Numbered from the stretch's first letter, positions 29,583-37,748 are shown. The stretch: DNA of 56,228 nucleotides from Solirubrobacterales bacterium (GCA_003132505.1 PKXY01000042.1:1084-57311); one strand, 5' to 3'. Made by a program: numbers and translations. The notes: a model not told the origin generated them from the letters alone.

Positions 29583-29620
29583 CGGCGTGGGACGCACGCG
29601 GGTCTGGGTAGCCGCGTGGG
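29564..29620 (+). repeat. Two tandem copies of a 28-nt unit
   Basis: The unit begins CGCACGCGGGTCTGGGTAGC and ends GGCGTGGG. Copies at 29564-29591 and 29593-29620 differ at one base. The first contains the stop codon of the upstream gene. A CCGCG/CGCGG hairpin with an inner GTGGA/TCCAC stem follows (29612-29640). Confidence 0.85.
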
Positions 29621-29804
29621 GTGGATGTCCACTCGCGCGGTTGGGATAGACCGCGCCATCCAGCGGATGTTCCCGCGCGCGGGGGCTGGCCTCTACGGAG
29701 TGATGCGCGTAGCCGTGTGACAGAAGTTGTCACGTGCCTTGCGTGGCCGCTGGTGCAGTGCGGATCCGCGAATCGGTCGCCTGCTCCGCTTCGCGAAATA
29801 TGAT

Positions 29805-29823
29805 TTTTCCGCGTAGCGGAAAA
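29805..29823. terminator. Perfect 8-bp hairpin before the end of a minus-strand gene
   Basis: TTTTCCGC-GTA-GCGGAAAA sits just after the end of the minus-strand gene at 29827 and downstream of the plus-strand divIC genes. The A/T bases are inside the stem rather than after it, so it is only a possible terminator. Nothing else is seen in 29621-29826. Confidence 0.4.
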
Positions 29824-29826
29824 GAT

Positions 29827-30363
29827 CTATTCCGCTCTTTTGATAACGATCTGGTCTTCCTCGACCGTTACCGTGACCGGCCGGTGGCCGGCCCAGTGCT
29901 CGGCGTAGATCGGGTTGTCGCTGACCGCCGGGTCGAGCCAGAGCCCGTAGCCCTCCTCGCCGTGGTCGAAGGTTCCCTCGAGCGGGCCGGCGGCCGTCTT
30001 GCCGCGGCCGCGGCTCCGGCTGCGTCGCTTGGGCGGAGTCGGGGCCGCTTCCCCATCCTCGCCCTGGGTCTCGCGTCGTGCGCGCTCCTCTGCTTCGGCC
30101 TCGAGTCGCGCCTTCTCGGCGGCCTCCAGCTCGGCTGCGATCAGCGCGTCGTCTTCGGCGCGAAGATCTATCTCGTCCACGAAGGCGGCAGTGCCGGCGC
30201 CGTCAACAGCCGGCTCGTCATCGAGTAGGCCGTTCTCGCGCTTGAAGCTCTGGATCTGCTGGACGGTGACCTCGAGCTGGTGCGCAACCCATGCGTCTGT
30301 GCGGCCTTGGCGAGTCCAGGTGCGGATCTGATTGAGGTGCGGGCGTAGGGATTTGCGCGCCAT
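29827..30363 (-). CDS. Protein with N-terminal helix-turn-helix-like segment and acidic/basic linker
   Basis: 178 aa. Residues 1-45 ([46 protein letters not shown]) look like a helix-turn-helix. They are followed by an acidic coiled region rich in Ala/Glu, a basic [11 protein letters not shown] patch, and a folded C-terminal part ending [23 protein letters not shown]. It may bind DNA or RNA; I recognise no family. ATG 30363 is chosen over an in-frame start five codons earlier. A TAGTGT hexamer lies 11 nt upstream. Confidence 0.65.
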   Translation of the reverse strand: MARKSLRPHLNQIRTWTRQGRTDAWVAHQLEVTVQQIQSFKRENGLLDDEPAVDGAGTAAFVDEIDLRAEDDALIAAELEAAEKARLEAEAEERARRETQGEDGEAAPTPPKRRSRSRGRGKTAAGPLEGTFDHGEEGYGLWLDPAVSDNPIYAEHWAGHRPVTVTVEEDQIVIKRAE

Positions 30364-30472
30364 CGACCGCGCGCACACTAGCGGAAAGGGTCTCGTGTCT
30401 CGGCCTCGGCTTGCATTCCCGTCTCAGAACGGGGTTAATGGAGGCCGGTCGAAAGCGAAGCGAGGGTCACCC

Positions 30473-30688
30473 ATGCTTGTGCTGACGCGAAAATCGAATC
30501 AGAGCATCATGATCGGCGACGACATCGAGGTGTCGGTGCTCTCGGTCATCGGCGAGAAGGTGAGGATCGGCATCCAGGCCCCACGCGCAGTGCCCGTATA
30601 CCGGCGCGAGGTCTATGTCGAGATTCAGCGCGAGCAGGAGGCCGCTGTGACTGCCGGCGAGCCCGCCGCCGAACCGCCAGTCATTTAG
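30473..30688 (+). CDS. csrA: Carbon storage regulator CsrA
   Basis: RNA-binding translational regulator, 71 aa. [48 protein letters not shown] is textbook CsrA, with the beta-strand edge residues Leu4, Arg6 and Arg44-like that contact GGA motifs. A short Ala/Glu tail follows. GAGGG lies 6-7 nt before the ATG. An ATGGA in the leader (30438-30442) could be an autoregulatory CsrA site. In Gram-positives CsrA usually works with FliW in flagellin control; no fliW or flagellar gene is in this window. Confidence 0.95.
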   Translation: MLVLTRKSNQSIMIGDDIEVSVLSVIGEKVRIGIQAPRAVPVYRREVYVEIQREQEAAVTAGEPAAEPPVI

Positions 30689-30712
30689 TCGCGGGCGTGC
30701 GCGGGGAGCGCG

Positions 30713-30952
30713 CTACTCCATCAGTACGTAGAGCACCTTGAACATCACGATGCTGACGACGATCGCCGTCGTCGCAAGCGTGAAGGAGAGGACAACGAAG
30801 CGCATCCGTCCCATCCGGACGTTGCGCTCGATCGTGCGCTTTCGGGCACGGCGCTGGGTCGCCCGATGGATCGCCTCGCGACGCTGGCGATCGATCTCCA
30901 TCTCCTCTTCGAACGCGCGTTCGAAGGTGCTGAGGCTCTGACGCATCTTCAT
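30713..30952 (-). CDS. Small tail-anchored membrane protein
   Basis: 79 aa when started at MKMRQSLSTFERAFEEE. A charged helical domain rich in Arg/Glu (RQRREAIHRATQRRARKR) is followed by one C-terminal membrane helix (FVVLSFTLATTAIVVSIVMFKVLYVL). No family recognised. A TACGCT hexamer lies 13 nt upstream of this ATG. An ATG at 31012 would add 20 residues and sit close to the divergent rhomboid-like gene. Confidence 0.6.
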   Translation of the reverse strand: MKMRQSLSTFERAFEEEMEIDRQRREAIHRATQRRARKRTIERNVRMGRMRFVVLSFTLATTAIVVSIVMFKVLYVLME

Positions 30953-31022
30953 CGGCTGGAGCGAGAGCGTACCGATTGCGCCTGCTGCATGGAAGTTGGG
31001 TCGGCTTGGCATCGCAGCGCCT

Positions 31023-31028
31023 TAGAAT
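31023..31028 (+). promoter_or_regulatory. -10-like TAGAAT before the rhomboid-like gene
   Basis: It ends 7 nt before ATG 31036. The in-frame ATG at 31030 would lie one base after the hexamer, so it cannot be transcribed from it; this decides the start. Confidence 0.5.
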
Positions 31029-31035
31029 CATGTCG

Positions 31036-31818
31036 ATGTCGCCGGCTGACCTCTTCGTTGTTTGCAAGAACCCCGACTGCGGCGCCGAGGTGAGCCCGTA
31101 CGTCACGGAATGCCCGTACTGCGGGACGCGCTTGCGCAAGCGCGCGCCGAAGCTCGACAAAGGCTTACAACGCGCTTCGAGTTCACGGCGCGTGCCCTCG
31201 CCCGCGCTCGGCCGGCTGCGCCGCGGTGAGATCCCAGGCATCCGCGCGGACCGCGCGCCCTACGCCACGTGGCTGCTCGTTCTAGCGACCTGCGGCGTCT
31301 GGGTCGCGTCGCGAGCCGACGTCAGCGTGCTGGAGAATCTCGGCGCCAGCTCACCGCTCGGCTCGCACTGGTGGCGCGCGTTCACCACGCCGTTCGTGTA
31401 CTGGGATCCGTTCGCGAGCTTTGGCAGCGGCGTCTACCAATTCGCGACGCTGTTCGCGGTCGCCTTGTTCGGCTGGCTGTTGGAGCGCCGGCACGGGTCG
31501 CTCGTTGTGCTCGCAGTGTTCATGATCGGAGCGTCGGGCGGCGATTACCTGGCGCTTCAGGTGGGGAGTTCCGGTGCCGTGCTCGGAGCCAACGGCGGGG
31601 CGCTGGCGCTGCTCTGCGCCTGGGCGGTGCCGGACATGCTCGCGCGGCGGGTCAAGCGACCCTACGACGGTGATCTCCTCGGGACCGCTGCGATCGCGCT
31701 CGGACTGCTCGCGATGCCGATTGTGCGCCCCGGCGAGGCGAGCGCCATAGCAGGCGGCGTCGGTGTTGTCTGGGGCTACGTCGCGGGTCTCGCGCTCGCC
31801 CGCCGCGAGATTCGTTAG
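31036..31818 (+). CDS. Zinc-ribbon/rhomboid-like membrane protein, apparently inactive
   Basis: 260 aa. The N terminus is a zinc ribbon with Cys10, Cys15, Cys26 and Cys29. After a basic linker comes a rhomboid-like fold: HWWRAFTTPFVYWD (the W-R-x-x-T-x-x-F motif), GWLLERRHGS (the ExxxGS motif) and GSSGAVLGANGGALALL (the GxSG motif, Ser179). The HxxxHxxxN motif after the first block and the catalytic His of the last helix are absent (VVWGYVAGLALA in its place), so I read it as a rhomboid pseudoprotease. It would be anchored in the membrane with the zinc ribbon in the cytoplasm. Confidence 0.7.
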   Translation: MSPADLFVVCKNPDCGAEVSPYVTECPYCGTRLRKRAPKLDKGLQRASSSRRVPSPALGRLRRGEIPGIRADRAPYATWLLVLATCGVWVASRADVSVLENLGASSPLGSHWWRAFTTPFVYWDPFASFGSGVYQFATLFAVALFGWLLERRHGSLVVLAVFMIGASGGDYLALQVGSSGAVLGANGGALALLCAWAVPDMLARRVKRPYDGDLLGTAAIALGLLAMPIVRPGEASAIAGGVGVVWGYVAGLALARREIR

Positions 31819-31914
31819 TGGCCCGCCCGACGATTCTCGTTCCGCTTCCAATGTGGGCCACCAACCACGCCGGCTGCGGCGTTGCGGTCCCTATGATCAG
31901 CTGCGTGGCTGCAG

Positions 31915-32280
31915 TTGGATTCACCTGCTGATCCGATCTTGCCGGCGCGCTCCTACACGGCAAGCGAGGTGGACGCGGCGGTTGCGCGGCTCGCGGACCC
32001 TGACCGGTTCGCACACGCTTCGGCCATCGTCACCCACGCCGCGCCCAGTCTCGCCGGCGTACTCGACCGGGCGCTTGTCGAGGGCGGTTGGTTCGGCCAG
32101 GCGCATGAGGAGCTGCTGCTGCGAGCGAGCGGTGAGAGCGATCCGGTCGACCGTCTCGAGGCGGTGCGGACCCTCGTCGACGAGCAGACCCGCGTCGGCA
32201 TGCTGGTCGGCGTCGCAGTCGGATTCGAGCTGGCGAACGAGCTTGCAGACCCCGAGCACACCCCGAGCCAGGAGAGCTGA
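31915..32280 (+). CDS. Protein of unknown function
   Basis: 121 aa from TTG. It is soluble and acidic (SYTASEVDAAVARLADPDRFAHASAIV ... GMLVGVAVGFELANELA). No family recognised. A TATGAT box (31892-31897) lies 17 nt before the TTG. A GTG just 7 nt after the box starts a different 8-codon frame. The start is therefore uncertain. It is followed 4 nt later by the metallo-hydrolase gene, so the two are probably one operon. Confidence 0.6.
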   Translation: MDSPADPILPARSYTASEVDAAVARLADPDRFAHASAIVTHAAPSLAGVLDRALVEGGWFGQAHEELLLRASGESDPVDRLEAVRTLVDEQTRVGMLVGVAVGFELANELADPEHTPSQES

Positions 32281-32284
32281 CTAG

Positions 32285-32962
32285 ATGGACATCCACTACC
32301 TCGGTCACGCGGCGTTCGAGTTCACCGACGGCGCCACGACCATCCTGATCGACCCGTTCATCACCGGCAACCCGTCGGCCGCCGTCGCTGCCGAGGACCT
32401 GAGCCCGGACGTCATTCTGCTGACGCACGGGCACGGAGACCACTACGGCGATGTGGTCCCGATCGCCAAGCGCACCGGAGCGACCGTCGTTGCGATCGTG
32501 GAGATCGCCGGTGAGCTGCAGGAGGAGGGCCTCGCGGATGTGCGCGATCCCAACATCGGGGGGACAGTGAAGTTCGACTGGGGCTCGGTCAAGCTCGTCC
32601 CGGCCTGGCACACCTCAACGACGCCGAAGGGAACCGTCAGCACCCCGGCTGGCCTGATCATCGAGTTCGCCGGCAAGACCGTCTACCACCTCGGTGACAC
32701 GGCCCTGTTCGGCGATCTCGAGCTGATCGGCCGCCGCCACGCGATCGATGTCGCGCTGGTGCCGATCGGCGGTCATTACACGATGGATCGCGAGGACGCT
32801 GTCGAGGCAGTTCGCATGCTCGCAGCGGCGCAGGTCATTCCCTGCCACTACAACACGTTCCCCCCGATCGAGACCGACGCCGAGGCCTTCAAGGTCGACG
32901 TCGAGAACTCCACGGCCGCCGAGGTGATCGTGCTCGCGCCCGGGGAGCACCACAGCCTGTGA
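32285..32962 (+). CDS. Metal-dependent hydrolase of the UPF0173 (metallo-beta-lactamase fold) family
   Basis: 225 aa. The metal motif LLTHGHGDHYGD (HxHxDH) and later His/Asp ligands (VPAWHTS, YHLGDTALFGD, IPCHYNTFPP) match this small MBL-fold family. MDIHYLGHAAFEFTDG is its usual start. Substrate is unknown. It overlaps the following RAM-domain gene by 4 nt (GTGA), suggesting the latter may respond to its product. Confidence 0.9.
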   Translation: MDIHYLGHAAFEFTDGATTILIDPFITGNPSAAVAAEDLSPDVILLTHGHGDHYGDVVPIAKRTGATVVAIVEIAGELQEEGLADVRDPNIGGTVKFDWGSVKLVPAWHTSTTPKGTVSTPAGLIIEFAGKTVYHLGDTALFGDLELIGRRHAIDVALVPIGGHYTMDREDAVEAVRMLAAAQVIPCHYNTFPPIETDAEAFKVDVENSTAAEVIVLAPGEHHSL

Positions 32963-33234
32963 CCCACGCGATCGTCCTGATCGAGGCAGAGCGCGGCGCG
33001 ATGTCGACACTCGGCGGGCAGATCGCTGACGTCGAAGGCGTCGCCGAGTGCTATTCGGTGACCGGCGCCTGGGATTTCGTCGCGATCGTGCGCGTCCGCG
33101 CGCACGAGCAGCTCGCCGGCGTGGTGCAGGACGGCATCGCCGGGCTCTCAGGTGTCGTTCGCACGCAGACGATGGTCGCCTTCGAGGCCTTCTCGCAGCA
33201 TGATCTCGAGGCGTTGTTCGCGGTCGGCGAATGA
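32959..33234 (+). CDS. Stand-alone Lrp/AsnC-type RAM (ligand-binding) domain protein
   Basis: 91 aa without a DNA-binding domain. It has AIVLIEAERG ... VAECYSVTGAWDFVAIVRVRAHEQLAGVVQDGIAGLSGVVRTQTMVAFEAFS, the ferredoxin-like RAM fold that binds amino acids in Lrp regulators. Its GTG overlaps the hydrolase stop by 4 nt. Role unknown; similar lone RAM proteins can modulate Lrp regulators or enzymes. Confidence 0.8.
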   Translation: MTHAIVLIEAERGAMSTLGGQIADVEGVAECYSVTGAWDFVAIVRVRAHEQLAGVVQDGIAGLSGVVRTQTMVAFEAFSQHDLEALFAVGE

Positions 33235-33238
33235 GCTA

Positions 33239-33955
33239 GTGCCCCGCGTGAGGCTCGCCGCCGACGTCAAACCCGAATACGGACCGACGCTTCCCGATGT
33301 CTTCGAGGCGAGGCTCGGCGGGGTTCCCAAGCGCCTTCGCGGTATCGCCGCTGCCGTGATCGCAGTGTTGGCCCTGATCGCCGTGCTGCTCGCCGTGCAC
33401 GGAGCCTCAAGCTCGATCAGCGGCGGCGGCCGTGGAGTGTCCTTCAGCTTCAGCTACTCCGGTCTTCAGTCTGAGGCCGCGCCGCGCGGCGAGTACGTCG
33501 TGCTCACGGCGCACCGCGCGGCGCGGCTTGCGGCTCGGATCGAGGTGGGTCCGCTTCGCTTGCCGGCCTACGCCGGGAACATCATCGGCATCGAGCCGCT
33601 GATCGCCGCCAACTACATGCGCGCGTTCGCAGCGCGCACCCCCGGCGTGGTGCTACAAGGTGCCGGCCCGACGGTCGTCGACGGCACCTCGGGGTACAAC
33701 TTCACCTACGCGCGCCGCATCGCGGGCGCCACGTACTACGGCCGCGTGATCTTCATCACGCCACCCGGATCACGCCCACGCTACGGCTTGACGGTTTCGC
33801 TGCTCGCACAGCCGGTCCTGTCGGGCATTATCGGTCGGGGTGCTAGCGCGCTCGCCGGTGCCCTCTACGAGCCCGGGCAGGGGGGCGTCGGCGTGCTGTT
33901 CCAGCCCGCCGGGCTGCTGAGCCAGCCGCTGGCTACGCTACGCGTCTCTGGCTGA
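33239..33955 (+). CDS. Single-pass membrane protein of unknown function
   Basis: 238 aa from GTG 33239; GTG 33248 is possible. There is one hydrophobic segment (about residues 36-54, IAAAVIAVLALIAVLLAVHGA) and an extracellular part without clear motifs. The order cytoplasmic N terminus, membrane helix, outer domain suggests a surface protein. I recognise no family. It converges with the sigma-fusion gene 28 nt away. Confidence 0.6.
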   Translation: MPRVRLAADVKPEYGPTLPDVFEARLGGVPKRLRGIAAAVIAVLALIAVLLAVHGASSSISGGGRGVSFSFSYSGLQSEAAPRGEYVVLTAHRAARLAARIEVGPLRLPAYAGNIIGIEPLIAANYMRAFAARTPGVVLQGAGPTVVDGTSGYNFTYARRIAGATYYGRVIFITPPGSRPRYGLTVSLLAQPVLSGIIGRGASALAGALYEPGQGGVGVLFQPAGLLSQPLATLRVSG

Positions 33956-33982
33956 GGTGCCGCGGGCGCTGCGGGGGGAGTC

Positions 33983-35476
33983 TCAGGGACCGCTGATGCC
34001 GCTGGCGCCTGTGGCGCCGGCGGAGGAGGTGTCGCTCGTCGTGCCCGTGGACCCGCTCGCGCCGGTGGTACCGGCTGCGGAGCCGCTCGCCCCAGTGGCG
34101 CCGGCGGCGCTCGTCGTGCCCGTCAACGTGGCCGGTAGCGTCGCAGCCGCGCCAGGCGTTGCGCTGGCGCTGACGGACGAGCTACCGGTGACGCCGGTTG
34201 GTCCGGCCGGTGTACCCGGGAAGGCTGTCGTTGTCGTGACCTCCTCGGTGTTCGGCACGGTCGTCGACCCGGTCGCCCCGGTGGTGACTGAGCCGCCCGT
34301 CGTGCCGGGGATCGTCACCGTGCCGGCCGACGCGGTCAGCAGCGTCTGGGTCGCTGGTCCGTGGTGGAGCTTGGCGTGGTGCGCCGCCGACACCGACGAC
34401 GCGGCGATCATCGCCCGCGGTAGCGTCATCGGCGCCGCCGCGAACGCCGCCGCAGATCGTCTGCCGTGGTGGTGAACGGGCGTGACGGCCACGGCTCCGG
34501 CCGTCACGACTGCCGCCGCGGCGATCGTGGCGATCGCCTTCGCGGCGACCGCTGTAGCCGTCACTGTGCCAGCTGTGCCGCCGCCTACCGCAGCAGCGCC
34601 ACCGGCAGCCGCCGCGCCACCGGATGCCGCGGCCCCACTGCCGGCGGTCGCGCCGGCGCCGCCGGCTCCGATGCCGAGCTTGGCGGCGAGCAGCTGCTTC
34701 AGGAGCAGCAGCGGGCCGAACGGGGCCAGCGCGGCGAGAGCACGATTATTTGAGCGCAGGTGGCCGCGGAACTCGCTGCAACGCTCGCAGCCCTTCATGT
34801 GCCGGCGCGCCGGCTGCGAGAGCGACGCGAGCCCTTCGGCTACAGCGCCGAGCTCGACGCGCACGTCCTCGCAGCTCAGCTTCCGCGACTCGCTAGCCTC
34901 GCCGAGCCCGACTCGCGCGCGCACGAGCAGCGACTTGATGCCGGGCACTGTCTGCTCCATCGCCAGCGCGATCTGCTCGTAGGACATCCCCTCGATTTCG
35001 CGCAGCAACAGTGCGGTGCGCTGGCTCTCGGGGAGCTGCCCGATGTCCCCCACGAGGAGCTTGAAATCCTCGCGCTTGAAGACCTTCTCGCTGGTCGAAA
35101 GGCCCATCTCGGCAAAGTGGACATCCATCGAGTCGACGCCGATCGCCGTGTGTCGGCGCAGGTGGTTGAGACTCCGGTTGCGCGCGATGCGGTAGAGCCA
35201 GGGCCGCAGATTGATCTCGCGAGTGTCGCCGAGCAGCGCATTGAACGCAGCCGCGAAGACCTCCTGCAGCACGTCCTCGGCGTCCTCGCGCGAGCCGACA
35301 ATGCGTGCGCAGAACGATTGCAGCCGCGCCTGGTAGCGGTCGACGATTACCTCGAACGCGCCCTGGTTGCCAGCTCGTGTCAGCGCAACCAGTCGCTCAT
35401 CGCTGGCGATTCGGAGCATGCGTGACGGGCCGCGCCTGGCGGCAAAGCGCTCCTGGCTGAGTGCGTAGCCCTCCAC
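33983..35476 (-). CDS. ECF sigma factor fused to zinc-finger and transmembrane, low-complexity tail
   Basis: 497 aa. Sigma region 2 (about residues 35-108, with YQARLQSFCARIVGSREDAEDVLQEVFAAAF and RPWLYRIARNRSLNHLRR) and region 4 (about 145-195, LPESQRTALLLREIEGMSYEQIALAMEQTVPGIKSLLVRAR) are complete. After the sigma part comes Cys202 ... His226-x3-Cys230-x2-Cys233, the zinc-anti-sigma signature. Then follow an Ala/Gly region with a probable membrane helix (about 307-333) and a long Ser/Thr/Gly/Ala-rich outer tail. GTG 35476 is used because AAGGGG sits 8 nt upstream and a TATCGT box ends before the alternative GTG 35506. Confidence 0.8.
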   Translation of the reverse strand: MEGYALSQERFAARRGPSRMLRIASDERLVALTRAGNQGAFEVIVDRYQARLQSFCARIVGSREDAEDVLQEVFAAAFNALLGDTREINLRPWLYRIARNRSLNHLRRHTAIGVDSMDVHFAEMGLSTSEKVFKREDFKLLVGDIGQLPESQRTALLLREIEGMSYEQIALAMEQTVPGIKSLLVRARVGLGEASESRKLSCEDVRVELGAVAEGLASLSQPARRHMKGCERCSEFRGHLRSNNRALAALAPFGPLLLLKQLLAAKLGIGAGGAGATAGSGAAASGGAAAAGGAAAVGGGTAGTVTATAVAAKAIATIAAAAVVTAGAVAVTPVHHHGRRSAAAFAAAPMTLPRAMIAASSVSAAHHAKLHHGPATQTLLTASAGTVTIPGTTGGSVTTGATGSTTVPNTEEVTTTTAFPGTPAGPTGVTGSSSVSASATPGAAATLPATLTGTTSAAGATGASGSAAGTTGASGSTGTTSDTSSAGATGASGISGP

Positions 35477-35504
35477 GTCTGAATTCCCCTTTGTCCTCGC
35501 TGAC

Positions 35505-35510
35505 ACGATA
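35505..35510 (-). promoter_or_regulatory. -10-like TATCGT before the sigma-fusion gene
   Basis: On the minus strand TATCGT immediately precedes GTG 35506, leaving that codon at or before the expected transcription start. It favours GTG 35476, which has AAGGGG at 8 nt. Confidence 0.4.
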
Positions 35511-35598
35511 GCGGCCCATTAGTTGCGCTCCCGATCACTTCACCTGTCCTCAACACACGTACGGGAGCGACTACGATGGGCCGCGGATCGGCATTCCC

Positions 35599-35682
35599 GC
35601 CCGGGTTGGCGAATCGGTACAGCCGGCGGTCTTAAAAACTGCTGCCCGCAAGGGCGTGCGGGTTCGAATCCCGCCCCGGGCA
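35599..35682 (+). tRNA. tRNA-Leu (anticodon TAA)
   Basis: 84 nt with a type-II long variable arm (TGCCCGCAAGGGCGT). Acceptor GCCCGGG/CCCGGGC, anticodon loop CTTAAAA between GCGGT/ACTGC, T-arm TTCGAAT, discriminator A. The following bases CC are genomic; the full CCA is not encoded. A TACGAT box (35572-35577) lies upstream. Confidence 0.95.
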
Positions 35683-35690
35683 CCTGCCGT

Positions 35691-36626
35691 TCAGGCTGTA
35701 CTTGCCGCGCCTGCGCGCCGCAGCGCCGCACCGCGGAGGATGTCGTTTTCCGAGGCCTCGAAACCGCCGAGCCCGAACGCCTCGAGCACCTCGATCAGGA
35801 TCAGCGCCCCAGCGACGATCGTTGGTGCGCGGTCGGGGTGAAGCCCGCGCGTCTCGCGCCGCTCGGCGAGCGGCATCGCAGCCAGTCGCGCGAGCAGGAG
35901 GCGGGTCGTAACGATGTCGAGTCGGTAGCCGTGCACCCGCTCGCGGTCGTAGGGCTCGAGCGCCTGGTCGATCGCGGCTAGCGACGTCGCGGTACCGGCA
36001 ACGGCGATCGCCCGCTCGACGCCGCGCCGCTCGGCCGCGGGAACGTCACGTTCGATCAAGGTCCGTACGTCGCGTCGCAGCGCGCCGAGCTCGCCCGGCG
36101 ACGGCGGGTCATCATGCAGGTGACGCTCCGTCTGGCGCACGACGCCGACCTGTAGCGACACGTGGAAGCTGACAATCCCGAGCGCTCCAACGACGAGCTC
36201 GGTCGAGCCACCGCCGACGTCGATCACGAGAGTAGCTGTGGCGTGCTCGGCGTCGCGATCGCTCATCGCGCCAAGAAACGTGAGCTGCGCTTCCTCCTCG
36301 CCGGTGATTATCCGCGCCTCGAGCCCATAGCGCTCGCGCAACGACGCGACGAACTGCTCGCCGTTCGAGCTGTCGCGCACCGCGCTGGTAAGGACCGCGA
36401 TCCGCGCGTCGGCGGCGAGTTCGTCGATCGCCTGCGCGTAGCCGTCGAGCGCTTTGCTCACTCGTGCCACGGCCGAGCTGCTGAGCGAGCCGCTCGCGTC
36501 GACGCCCTCGCCGAGACGCGTCACCTCAGTACGCCGGTCCAGCTCGCGTAGGCGCCCCGCGCGATCCACGTCGGCCACCAGCAGGCGGGTCGAGTTCGTG
36601 CCGATATCGACGACCGCAACGCGCAT
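35691..36626 (-). CDS. ppx: Exopolyphosphatase/guanosine pentaphosphate phosphatase
   Basis: 311 aa of the Ppx/GppA family with the actin-like fold: VAVVDIGTNSTRLLVADVD (phosphate loop), EVTRLGEGVDASG, SAVRDSSNGEQF, ITGEEEAQLTFLGAM, LVIDVGGGSTELVVG and a VAGTATSLAAID motif. It hydrolyses polyphosphate or pppGpp; by length it is the short actinobacterial type. Its ATG overlaps the stop of the upstream hydroxyacid dehydrogenase by one base (TGATG), so both are one transcript. Confidence 0.93.
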   Translation of the reverse strand: MRVAVVDIGTNSTRLLVADVDRAGRLRELDRRTEVTRLGEGVDASGSLSSSAVARVSKALDGYAQAIDELAADARIAVLTSAVRDSSNGEQFVASLRERYGLEARIITGEEEAQLTFLGAMSDRDAEHATATLVIDVGGGSTELVVGALGIVSFHVSLQVGVVRQTERHLHDDPPSPGELGALRRDVRTLIERDVPAAERRGVERAIAVAGTATSLAAIDQALEPYDRERVHGYRLDIVTTRLLLARLAAMPLAERRETRGLHPDRAPTIVAGALILIEVLEAFGLGGFEASENDILRGAALRRAGAASTA

Positions 36627-37540
36627 CAGCCAACCGGGTTTGGCATCGGCCGGCCGTCCAGCGCGGCCAGAAGATTGTCGACGGCGAGCTCCGTCATCCG
36701 CGCGCGGGCGTTGTAGGTCGCCGAGCCGATGTGCGGAACGACGATCAGGTTCGGTGCACCGTGGAGCGGATCAACGGGCGGCATCGGCTCTGGATCGGTT
36801 ACATCGAGCGCCGCCCCGCCGATCGCCGCGGCGCGCAGAGCCGCCGCGAGCGCGAGCTGATCAACGATCGCCCCTCGCGCCGTGTTCACGAGGACCGCAG
36901 TCGGTTTCATCAACGAGAGCGCCCGAGCGTCGATCAAATGGCGAGTAGCCGGCGTCAGCGGGCAGTGCAGGGTCACGAAGTCGCTGCGGGCGAGGAGCTC
37001 TTCCAGTGGCGTCTCGGGCGTCGCGAGCACGGTCATCTCGAAGCCCTCGGCGCGCCGCGCGACGGCGCGCCCGATGCGTCCGAAGCCCACAATCCCGAGC
37101 GTCGCGCCGTGAACGTCGCTACCGAGCCAGCGCGTCGGCTCCCATGTGGACCACTGGCCCGCTGCGACCGCCGCGGCCGCCTCTGGCAGGTGTCGGGCCG
37201 CCGCGAGCAGCAAGGCAAACGCCAGATCGGCTGTTGCGTCGGTGAGCACGTCCGGCGTCACGCCCACCGCGATGCCCCGCGCGGCGCTCGCCTGGAGGTC
37301 GATGTTGTCGTGCCCAACCGCGTAGTTTGCGACCGCCCGCAGCCGCGGCGCCGCAGCGAGCAGATCCTGATCGACGCGGTCGGTCAGCATGCAAAGCAGC
37401 CCCTCGGCGTCAGCAACCACCGCCCGCAACTCCTCCGGCCTTGGTGGCTCGGGCTTTACCCAGACAACCACGTCATGCGCCGCCCGGAGGCGCCCCATCG
37501 CATCTCCGATGATCTCGCGCGTCACATAGACAAGCGCCAT
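36626..37540 (-). CDS. D-isomer-specific 2-hydroxyacid dehydrogenase
   Basis: 304 aa. [17 protein letters not shown] is the NAD loop, [13 protein letters not shown] holds the catalytic Arg, and [11 protein letters not shown] holds the catalytic His with the intervening Glu in DVTDPEPMP. This GyaR/GhrB-like group reduces glyoxylate or hydroxypyruvate. Exact substrate unknown. It is co-transcribed with ppx. The N-terminal region [24 protein letters not shown] is a usual family start. Confidence 0.9.
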   Translation of the reverse strand: MALVYVTREIIGDAMGRLRAAHDVVVWVKPEPPRPEELRAVVADAEGLLCMLTDRVDQDLLAAAPRLRAVANYAVGHDNIDLQASAARGIAVGVTPDVLTDATADLAFALLLAAARHLPEAAAAVAAGQWSTWEPTRWLGSDVHGATLGIVGFGRIGRAVARRAEGFEMTVLATPETPLEELLARSDFVTLHCPLTPATRHLIDARALSLMKPTAVLVNTARGAIVDQLALAAALRAAAIGGAALDVTDPEPMPPVDPLHGAPNLIVVPHIGSATYNARARMTELAVDNLLAALDGRPMPNPVG

Positions 37541-37639
37541 GTGACGATTCTCGCTAAACGGTCGGCCACCATGCAGGCCGAATTGCGCCGACCGATCGTT
37601 GGCTCACGCCAGACCGTCCTTGCTAACGTGTAGGTGCGC

Positions 37640-37713
<74 letters not shown>

Positions 37714-37719
37714 TGCAGG

Positions 37720-37744
37720 AGCCCCCTCTCGCCAGGGGGCTTTT
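37720..37744 (+). terminator. Intrinsic terminator of tRNA-fMet
   Basis: Perfect 8-bp stem AGCCCCCT/AGGGGGCT with a 6-nt loop, and TTTT at the end. It lies directly after the tRNA. Confidence 0.9.
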
Positions 37745-37748
37745 GCGC

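Noticed and set aside
29564-29620. CRISPR-like repeat
   Set aside because: Only two adjacent copies without spacers, so a tandem repeat and not an array. No other CRISPR-like periodic repeat was noticed in the window.
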